Positions 5,801 to 11,223 of a stretch of 12,420 nucleotides of DNA are shown here, piece after piece. Positions within the stretch are counted from its first letter, which is position 1; each line of letters starts with the position of its first letter. The notes beneath the pieces are model-generated. The model was not told where the DNA came from. It made no database searches and saw nothing but the letters and a program-made list of their open reading frames with translations. The DNA comes from Aeromicrobium sp. (GTDB lineage: Bacteria; Actinomycetota; Actinomycetes; Propionibacteriales; Nocardioidaceae), in contig JALRKU010000072.1 of assembly GCA_023254755.1 (NCBI GenBank), forward strand, positions 1-12,420, read 5' to 3'. The position numbers and the translations under genes were made by a program.

Positions 5801-7069
5801 TCACGCGATCGGCTCCAGGACCTCGCCGAGGAAGGGGTGGAGCGCTGCCGGGAGCCGTACCGATCCGTCGGCCTGCTGACCGTTCTCGAGCAGCGCGACG
5901 ATCGTGCGGGTCATGGCGCACAGGGTGCCGTTGAGCGTGGCGACGGGCGTCGTGCCCGCCTCGCCGCGGACGCGGATGTCGAGACGCCGCGCCTGGAAGC
6001 TGGTGCAGTTGGAGGCCGACGAGACCTCGCGGTAGCGGCCCTGGCTGGGCACCCACGCCTCGCAGTCGAACTTGCGGATGGCGGACAGGCCCAGGTCGCC
6101 GGCCGCGACGTCGATGACGCGGTACGGCAGCTCGAGGGCGTCGAGCCAGGCCCGCTCCCAGCCGAGGATGCGCTCGTGCTCGGCGTAGGAGTCCTCGAGG
6201 GTCGTGTAGACGAACATCTCGACCTTGTCGAACCAGTGGACGCGGAAGATGCCGCGCGTGTCCTTGCCGTGCGAGCCGGCCTCGCGACGGAAGCACGGGC
6301 TGAACCCCGCGTACCGCCGCGGCAGCGTGGCGGGGTCGAGGATCTCGTCGGAGTGGTACGCCGCGAGCGGCACCTCCGACGTGCCGACCAGGTAGAGGTC
6401 GTCCTTCTCCAGGTAGTAGACGTCGTCGGCCGCCTGACCGAGGAAGCCCGTGCCCTCCATCGCGCTGGGACGGACCAGCGACGGCGGGATCATGGGCGTG
6501 AGTCCCCACTCGACGGCCTTGGTGGCGGCGAGCTGGGTGAGGGCCAGCTCGAGGCGGGCGCCGACGCCGGTGAGGAAGTAGAACCGCGACCCGCTGACCT
6601 TGGCGCCGCGCTCGACGTCGATGGCGCCGAGCAGCTCGCCGAGCTCGAGGTGGTCGCGCGGCGCGAAGCCCTCGGCCGCGAAGTCTCGAGGGGTGCCGAC
6701 GGTGTCGAGCACGACGAAGTCGTCCTCGCCGCCTGCCGGCGCCTCGGGCGAGGCGAGGTTGGGCAGCTGCCTGAACAGCTCGTCGAACGTGGCACCGGCC
6801 TCCGCCTGCGCCGCCTCGGCGCCCTTGACGGTGGCGCTGAGCTCCTTGGTCTGCGCCAGCAGGGCCTGCTTCTCGTCGCCCTGCGCCTTGGCGACCTGGG
6901 CACCCAGCCTCTTCTGCTCGGCCCGCGCGGTCTCGTAGGTCGCGATCGCGGCTCGACGCGCCTCGTCGGCGGAGATCAGCTGGTCGACGATCTCCGGAGA
7001 CGCACCGCGTCGCACCTGGGCTTCGCGGATCTGGTCGGGGTCGTCTCGCAGGAGTCGGGCGTCGATCAC
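5801..7069 (-). CDS. serS: Seryl-tRNA synthetase
   Basis: The protein is 422 aa, the standard bacterial SerRS length. It charges tRNA-Ser with serine in the cytosol. The N-terminal region (about 1-105) is the antiparallel coiled-coil arm that recognises the long variable arm of tRNA-Ser, rich in Ala/Glu/Lys/Gln. The class II catalytic core follows, with the TSE serine-binding loop (230-232), motif 2 FRREAGSHGKDTRGIFRVH (260-278), and motif 3 around GTLCAMTRTIVALLEN (381-396, Arg388). GTG 7069 was chosen because the protein then begins VIDARLLRDDPD, the usual SerRS N-terminus, and TACCCT stands exactly 6 bases upstream, implying a leaderless message. The open frame extends far upstream only as antisense shadow of the divergent gene. 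Confidence 0.98.
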   Translation of the reverse strand: MIDARLLRDDPDQIREAQVRRGASPEIVDQLISADEARRAAIATYETARAEQKRLGAQVAKAQGDEKQALLAQTKELSATVKGAEAAQAEAGATFDELFRQLPNLASPEAPAGGEDDFVVLDTVGTPRDFAAEGFAPRDHLELGELLGAIDVERGAKVSGSRFYFLTGVGARLELALTQLAATKAVEWGLTPMIPPSLVRPSAMEGTGFLGQAADDVYYLEKDDLYLVGTSEVPLAAYHSDEILDPATLPRRYAGFSPCFRREAGSHGKDTRGIFRVHWFDKVEMFVYTTLEDSYAEHERILGWERAWLDALELPYRVIDVAAGDLGLSAIRKFDCEAWVPSQGRYREVSSASNCTSFQARRLDIRVRGEAGTTPVATLNGTLCAMTRTIVALLENGQQADGSVRLPAALHPFLGEVLEPIA

Positions 7070-7072
7070 CGT

Positions 7073-7105
7073 CTCAGGGTATCGACAGGCGTCGACTACC
7101 CTGAG
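7073..7105. promoter_or_regulatory. Symmetric divergent promoter between serS and the PAP2-DAGK gene
   Basis: CTCAGGGTATCGAC (7073-7086) and GTCGACTACCCTGAG (7091-7105) are inverted repeats that differ by one inserted base, around AGGC. Each arm contains TACCCT: at 7081-7076 on the minus strand for serS (6 bases before its GTG) and at 7097-7102 on the plus strand for the PAP2-DAGK gene. At 17-bp spacing the -35 region of each promoter (TCAGGG) falls on the -10 region of the other, so the two should exclude each other. Confidence 0.6.
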
Positions 7106-7141
7106 TCGACCGCGCACACCACGAGCCAGCCGGAGGGACCC

Positions 7142-8767
7142 GTGTCGTTCGACCTGCGGCGGGCCAACCCGAGTCGGCCCCACGTCCTGCCGCTCACGGT
7201 CGCCGTGACCGCCGGAGCCTTCCTGCTCGTGACGCTGCTGACGTTCACCGACACGTGGCCCGTGCCGGGCATCGACCACTGGGCGGCCGACCACGCCTAC
7301 GACTTCAGCGCCACCCGTCCCCGCTTCGTCGACCTCCTCGGCGGCGTCGCCGCCACCTTCAGCACGATCGGCTGCGTCGTCGGCCTGGCCGTGATCCTGG
7401 CGTACGCGCTCGGCCGCCGCGAGTGGCGCATCGCCGAGTGGGTCCTGGTCAGCGGCGTGCTGGGACTGCTCGGCAACGCCCTGGTCAAGCAGGTGTTCCG
7501 TCGCGAGCGTCCGCTCACGGCGTGGTTCGGCGACGATCGTCCGCCGCTGCACGAGATCGGCGGGTTCTCCTACCCCAGCGGTCACGCGTCCGGCGGCGCC
7601 ATGTTCTTCACGGTCTGCATCCTGTGCACGATCGTGCTGACCGGCCGCGGCTGGCGCCGCCGCATCCTCATCGCGGTGTTCGGCGTCGCCGGGGTGCTCG
7701 TGGGCGCGAGCCGGGTCTTCCTCGGCGTCCACTGGACCAGCGACGTCGTGGCGGGCCTGCTGTTCGGTGCCCTCGTCACGATCACCGCGTGGTGGCTGCT
7801 GGTCTCGAACGCCACCGCGGTGCCCGAGCAGCTCGCGGCGATCACCGGCACCGGGCAGAAGCGGGCCGCCGTGGTCCTCAATCCCGCCAAGGTCGGCGAC
7901 GTCGAGGAGTTCAAGGCCCGCGTGCGCGCGGTCGCCGAGCTGGTCGGATGGGACGAGCCGCTGTGGTTCGAGACGACGGTCGAGGACCCCGGTCACGGCC
8001 AGACCGACCGGGCCCTGGCGGCCGAGGTCGACCTGATCATCGCGGCCGGCGGCGACGGCACGGTGCGCGCCGTGTGCGAGGAGGCGGCCCGCACCGGCGT
8101 CGCGGTCGGCATCCTGCCGCACGGCACCGGCAACCTGCTGGCGCGCAACCTGGGCATCCCGCTCAACACCCGCGACGCGCTCGACGTCGTGTTCACCGGC
8201 CAGGACAAGGCGATCGACCTCGCGACCTACCACACCGACTCCGGCGTCGACACCTCCTTCCTGGTCATGGCGGGACTGGGCATGGACGCCGCGATCATGA
8301 CCGGCGTCAACGACCAGCTCAAGGAGAAGGTCGGCTGGCTCGCCTACTTCGTGTCGGGCGTCAAGGCGGCCCGGTTCCCGGCGATGAAGGTCCAGATCTC
8401 GGTCGACGACGGCGAGTTCAAGAAGTTCCGCGCCCGCACGGTCGTGGTCGGCAACGTCGGCTTCCTGCAGGGCGGCATCCCGCTGCTGCCCGACGCCCAG
8501 ATCGACGACGGCACGCTCGACGTCGTCGTGCTCGCCCCCAAGCGCTTCATCGGCTGGCTCGCGATCATCGTGCGCGTGCTCGGCCGCCAGCGCCGCACCA
8601 ACGACCGCCTCGACCGGCTCACGGGTCGCAAGGTCGTCATCAAGGCCGAGAAGGACGTGCCCATGCAGCTCGACGGCGACGCGGTGGGCGAGGGACGAGA
8701 GATCCGTGCCGAGGTGCACCACGGCGTCCTGCTGGTGCGGGTTCCCCTGGCACCTCAGGTCGTCTGA
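7142..8767 (+). CDS. Bifunctional PAP2 phosphatase / diacylglycerol kinase-family protein
   Basis: The protein is 541 aa with two enzyme domains. Residues about 15-225 are a multi-helix PAP2 (type 2 phosphatidic acid phosphatase) domain with the three active-site motifs: KQVFRRERP (116-124), PSGH (145-148), and SRVFLGVHWTSD (190-201, with Arg191, His197, Asp201). Residues about 237-541 are a soluble DAGK/sphingosine-kinase-type catalytic domain with the GGDGT nucleotide loop (about 303-307) and PHGTGNLLARN. One half removes phosphate from a lipid phosphate and the other adds phosphate from ATP, on the inner membrane; the natural lipids are unknown. This fusion is a known actinobacterial architecture. 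The start is GTG 7142, with GGAGG (7132-7136) 5 bases upstream. It converges on the SRPBCC gene, 15 bases away, with no terminator visible. Confidence 0.93.
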   Translation: MSFDLRRANPSRPHVLPLTVAVTAGAFLLVTLLTFTDTWPVPGIDHWAADHAYDFSATRPRFVDLLGGVAATFSTIGCVVGLAVILAYALGRREWRIAEWVLVSGVLGLLGNALVKQVFRRERPLTAWFGDDRPPLHEIGGFSYPSGHASGGAMFFTVCILCTIVLTGRGWRRRILIAVFGVAGVLVGASRVFLGVHWTSDVVAGLLFGALVTITAWWLLVSNATAVPEQLAAITGTGQKRAAVVLNPAKVGDVEEFKARVRAVAELVGWDEPLWFETTVEDPGHGQTDRALAAEVDLIIAAGGDGTVRAVCEEAARTGVAVGILPHGTGNLLARNLGIPLNTRDALDVVFTGQDKAIDLATYHTDSGVDTSFLVMAGLGMDAAIMTGVNDQLKEKVGWLAYFVSGVKAARFPAMKVQISVDDGEFKKFRARTVVVGNVGFLQGGIPLLPDAQIDDGTLDVVVLAPKRFIGWLAIIVRVLGRQRRTNDRLDRLTGRKVVIKAEKDVPMQLDGDAVGEGREIRAEVHHGVLLVRVPLAPQVV

Positions 8768-8782
8768 CCCTCGGCATCCCCG

Positions 8783-9268
8783 TCAGGCCGTGGCGAGCAG
8801 GTCGTCGAGCCGCTCGTAGCCCTCGTTCACGCCGACGTCCATGCCGCTGTCGAACATCCCGTCGCGCTCCTCGACCGACGTCAGCAGCGAGATGACGTGC
8901 ACGCGGGTGCGACCGTCGCCCAGGTCCTCCAGGCGCATCGTCTCGAACGACACGTGCCCCGGCATGCCGAGCCACTCGAACGTGCGCTGGCTGAGCTCGG
9001 GGGTCGGCGTGCCGTGGATGACTCCGCGGAAGCCGAACTCGTGGCCCTCGTCGTCGCGCTGCACGAGGGTCCAGGTGCCGCCGTGCTCGTTGACCTGGGT
9101 GACCTCCTGATCGGTGAACCGCTTGGGTCCGATCCACTGGGCGATCAGGTCGGGCTCGTGCATCGCCCGGAAGACCGCGCCGACGGGGGCGTCGAAGTCG
9201 CGGGTGATGGTGATGGCGTGGTCGCCGACCTTCTCGATCGACGCCTTGCGGTGCAGTGTTCCGTCCAT
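8783..9268 (-). CDS. SRPBCC/AHSA1 family protein paired with ArsR
   Basis: The protein is 161 aa. It has the START/Bet v1-like helix-grip pattern of the AHSA1 group: ITRDFDAPVGAVFRAMHEPDLIAQWIGP (19-48), GGTWTLV, and a C-terminal helix NEGYERLDDLLA. These proteins bind hydrophobic ligands in a central cavity; members next to ArsR regulators are common but rarely characterised. I chose ATG 9268 because AGGAG (9282-9278) ends 9 bases before it; the ATG at 9277 abuts AGGAG directly and would add MND. The gene begins 24 bases after the arsR stop, so the pair should be one transcript. Its last 30 coding bases before the final three codons closely match the arsR 3' end. Confidence 0.9.
   Translation of the reverse strand: MDGTLHRKASIEKVGDHAITITRDFDAPVGAVFRAMHEPDLIAQWIGPKRFTDQEVTQVNEHGGTWTLVQRDDEGHEFGFRGVIHGTPTPELSQRTFEWLGMPGHVSFETMRLEDLGDGRTRVHVISLLTSVEERDGMFDSGMDVGVNEGYERLDDLLATA
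8795..8824. repeat. 30-bp direct repeat, copy in the SRPBCC gene
   Basis: This stretch is 27/30 identical to 9311-9340 in arsR. Both encode EG(Y/F)-x-RLDDLL near the C-terminus of their protein. Confidence 0.6.
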
Positions 9269-9292
9269 GTCGTTCATCTCCTGAGGTGGAAG

Positions 9293-9619
9293 TCAGTCGT
9301 CCATCCGGCGCAGCAGGTCGTCGAGCCGGTCGAAGCCCTCGTCCCAGAACTCGCGGTACGTGCCGATCCAGGCGGTCGCCTGCTGCAGCGGCTCGGCCTC
9401 GAGGTGGCTGAGCCGCATCGTGCCCTGCCGCGAGCGGGAGACCAGACCGGCGGTCTCCAGCACCTTGAGGTGCTTGGAGATCGCCGGCTGGGACATCGCG
9501 AACCGCGACACGAGGTCGCTGACGCTGGTGTCGCCGTCCGCGAGCCGGGCGAGGATGCCGCGGCGGGTGCGGTCGGCGAGCGCGCCGAACACGAGGTCGA
9601 GCTGGTCTTCGTTGATCAC
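9293..9619 (-). CDS. ArsR-type winged-helix repressor
   Basis: The protein is 108 aa, a full ArsR/SmtB-type winged helix. FGALADRTRRGILARL starts the fold, the recognition helix is SQPAISKHLKVLETAGL (43-59), and RSRQGTMRLSHLEA forms the wing. It contains no cysteines, so it is not a classical thiolate metal sensor; the ArsR proteins paired with SRPBCC/AHSA1 genes likewise lack obvious metal sites. The likely role is a dimeric repressor of its own operon, including the SRPBCC gene. The start is GTG 9619, which lies inside the right part of a 40-bp palindrome and 6 bases after TATAAC, implying a leaderless message. The ligand is unknown. Confidence 0.93.
   Translation of the reverse strand: MINEDQLDLVFGALADRTRRGILARLADGDTSVSDLVSRFAMSQPAISKHLKVLETAGLVSRSRQGTMRLSHLEAEPLQQATAWIGTYREFWDEGFDRLDDLLRRMDD
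9311..9340. repeat. 30-bp direct repeat, copy in arsR
   Basis: The partner copy is 8795-8824 in the SRPBCC gene, same orientation, with 3 mismatches. Confidence 0.6.
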
Positions 9620-9655
9620 TTCTCAGTTATATAACCGATAAGTGATCAACGTCAA
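9611..9655 (-). promoter_or_regulatory. arsR promoter with 40-bp palindromic operator
   Basis: Bases 9611-9650 form a palindrome with 18 of 20 pairs matching: outer arms GTTGATCACTT / AAGTGATCAAC, inner core GTTATATAAC, same centre, with mismatches only at 9622/9639 and 9625/9636. On the minus strand a -35 TTGACG (9655-9650) and a -10 TATAAC (9631-9626) are 18 bases apart, and GTG 9619 follows 6 bases later. The palindrome covers the -10 and the start codon, so a bound ArsR dimer pair would block initiation. It is a local AT-rich patch. Confidence 0.8.
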
Positions 9656-9679
9656 CCGTACGGATGACTCACTCGGGGC

Positions 9680-10693
9680 TCAGCCGACGTAGCCGTCGAT
9701 CTCCGCGAGCACGCGGGACTTGACGGCGTCCGGGGCGAACGAGGCCTTCACCGCCGCGCGGGCCAGGTCGGCGACCCCGGCCTCGTCGAGGTCGAGCAGG
9801 TCGGCCGCGACCTGGTACTCGGCGTCCAGCGTGGTCGCGAACATCGGCGGGTCGTCGGAGTTGACGGTGACCGGGACGCCCGCCGCGACGAGCTGCGGCA
9901 GCGGGTGCTCGTCGAGCGACGCGACCGAGCGGGTGCACACGTTCGAGGTGGGGCAGATCTCGAGCACGATGCCCTCGGCCGCGAGGTGCGCCATGAGCTC
10001 GGGATCCTGCGCGGCCGCGATGCCGTGGCCGATCCGCTCGGCACCCAGGTGGTTCAGCGCGTCCCAGATGGTCTCGGGGCCGGTGGACTCGCCGGCGTGA
10101 GGGACCGAGTGGAGGCCGGCCGCACGAGCGGCGTCGAAGTGCGGGGCGAACTGCGGACGAGGCACGCCGATCTCGGGCCCACCCAGGCCGAAGCCGACGA
10201 GACCGTCGGGCTGCAGACGCAGCGCGACGTCGAGCGTCACGTCGGCCGACGGCACCCCGGACTCACCCGGCACGTCGAAGATCCACCGCATCTCGAGTCC
10301 GTGGTCGACGCGGGCCCGTCGACGGGCGTCCTCGATCGCCTCGACGTACTCCTCGGCCGCGATGCCGACCGCCATCGACGTGTACGGCGTGCACGTGAGC
10401 TCGACGTAGCGGACGTTCTGGGCCGCGAGGTCGCGAGCCACGTCGTAGGTGAGCGTCCACAGGTCCTCCGGCGTCCGCAGCAGGTCGACCGTCGCCAGGT
10501 ACACCTCGATGAAGTGCGCGAAGTCCGTGAACGTGAAGAAGTCGGCGAGGGCCTCGGGATCGCTCGGAACCGCCGTCGTGCCCGCGTGCCGCTGGGCGAG
10601 GGTCGCGACCGTCTGCATCGACGCGGAGCCGACGTGATGGACGTGGAGCTCGGCCTTGGGCAGGCCGGCGATGAACGCGGTCAGATCACTCAC
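9680..10693 (-). CDS. Adenosine deaminase family protein
   Basis: The protein is 337 aa, the normal size for the family. Zinc-site residues of the amidohydrolase fold are visible: His17-x-His19 in ELHVHH, His199 in PHAGE, and Asp280 in NSDDP; Glu202 (HAGE) and His223 (RIGHG) are the expected catalytic partners. The reaction would be hydrolytic deamination of adenosine to inosine for purine salvage. The motifs HVHHVGSAS and GFGLGGPEIG differ from classical ADA (HLHLEGS, GxDLAGxE) and are typical of an actinobacterial subgroup. Some ADA-like enzymes of this kind deaminate 6-aminodeoxyfutalosine instead, so the substrate is open. The start is GTG 10693, 6 bases after TACGGT. It lies 18 bases behind the FHA-like gene. 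Confidence 0.9.
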   Translation of the reverse strand: MSDLTAFIAGLPKAELHVHHVGSASMQTVATLAQRHAGTTAVPSDPEALADFFTFTDFAHFIEVYLATVDLLRTPEDLWTLTYDVARDLAAQNVRYVELTCTPYTSMAVGIAAEEYVEAIEDARRRARVDHGLEMRWIFDVPGESGVPSADVTLDVALRLQPDGLVGFGLGGPEIGVPRPQFAPHFDAARAAGLHSVPHAGESTGPETIWDALNHLGAERIGHGIAAAQDPELMAHLAAEGIVLEICPTSNVCTRSVASLDEHPLPQLVAAGVPVTVNSDDPPMFATTLDAEYQVAADLLDLDEAGVADLARAAVKASFAPDAVKSRVLAEIDGYVG

Positions 10694-10699
10694 GGCCCG

Positions 10700-10705
10700 A
10701 CCGTA
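10700..10705 (-). promoter_or_regulatory. -10 box of the adenosine deaminase gene, leaderless arrangement
   Basis: TACGGT on the minus strand is followed by exactly 6 bases and GTG 10693, with no Shine-Dalgarno sequence. It lies in the 18-base gap after the FHA-like gene, so the deaminase gene probably has its own promoter in addition to any read-through. Confidence 0.5.
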
Positions 10706-10711
10706 CTCCCG

Positions 10712-11092
10712 TCAGGCGCTCATCGGCTCCTCGGCCGTCGCCGGCGGCGCGACCTCGACCTCGAGGGCCACCACGACGACGTCGCGCACGACGAGCTCCA
10801 CCGTGCTGGTGCCCGGCTGCAGGTTCCCCGCGGTGCCCTCGTCGAGCCACTGCTCCGAGCCGTCGGGACCGGCGATGGTGACGCGCGCACCGTTCTCGCG
10901 CTGGCCGCGGAAGACGACCGGGCCCGCCGCGGTGTCGCGCACGACCATCGCCAGACGGCTGACCATGGGGTGGTCCACGACGACCGTCGGCTCCTCGTCG
11001 GCGCCGCCGCGGCCGATGGTCCAGCGCTCCTCGTCGACCAGGTCGACGGCGCCGTGACGACCGTCGGCGCAGGTCCAGCTCACGCTGATCAT
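10712..11092 (-). CDS. Small FHA-like domain protein
   Basis: The protein is 126 aa. Residues about 20-75 resemble a forkhead-associated domain: WTIGRG (Gly27, Arg28), VSRL (Ser45, Arg46) and ENG (Asn67, Gly68). FHA domains bind phosphothreonine peptides, but the usual His after Ser-Arg is missing (SRLAM), so binding may be weak or altered. The rest is beta-rich and acidic, ending in an Ala/Pro/Glu tail without membrane segments. ATG 11092 is preceded by GAGAGGA, about 6 bases upstream. A 22-codon ORF ends on its start codon (ATGA). The deaminase gene follows. The FHA call is by pattern only. Confidence 0.75.
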   Translation of the reverse strand: MISVSWTCADGRHGAVDLVDEERWTIGRGGADEEPTVVVDHPMVSRLAMVVRDTAAGPVVFRGQRENGARVTIAGPDGSEQWLDEGTAGNLQPGTSTVELVVRDVVVVALEVEVAPPATAEEPMSA

Positions 11093-11157
11093 GGGGATTC
11101 CTCTCGGGCGTTCAGCCTCTGCGTGGCAGCGCCACCCCAGCCCCCCGAGGGCTTCAT
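11089..11157 (-). CDS. Possible 22-codon leader ORF upstream of the FHA-like gene
   Basis: ATG 11157 opens a 22-codon frame whose TGA overlaps the ATG of the FHA-like gene (ATGA). The peptide is MKPSGGWGGAATQRLNAREESP. There is only a weak purine stretch upstream and no recognisable family. It may be a translationally coupled leader or chance. The remaining spacer to the GH65 stop (11158-11223) holds no clear promoter. Confidence 0.25.
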   Translation of the reverse strand: MKPSGGWGGAATQRLNAREESP

Positions 11158-11223
11158 GGTGATCTCAACGAACGCGACGAAGGTCCGTCACGTGCTGCGA
11201 TACCAGGGTTTCACAGTTCTGCG

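Noticed and set aside
5507..7141. Long plus-strand open frame in front of the PAP2-DAGK gene
   Set aside because: It is antisense to serS and the HAD gene, both with full family motifs; open only because of high GC codon bias.
7070..8722. Long minus-strand extension of serS
   Set aside because: It is antisense to the PAP2-DAGK gene, and SerRS begins at 7069 by family alignment and promoter position.
11132..11153. AGCCC/GGGCT hairpin between the GH65 and FHA-like genes as a terminator
   Set aside because: The 5-bp stem without a U-run is likely by chance at this GC content.
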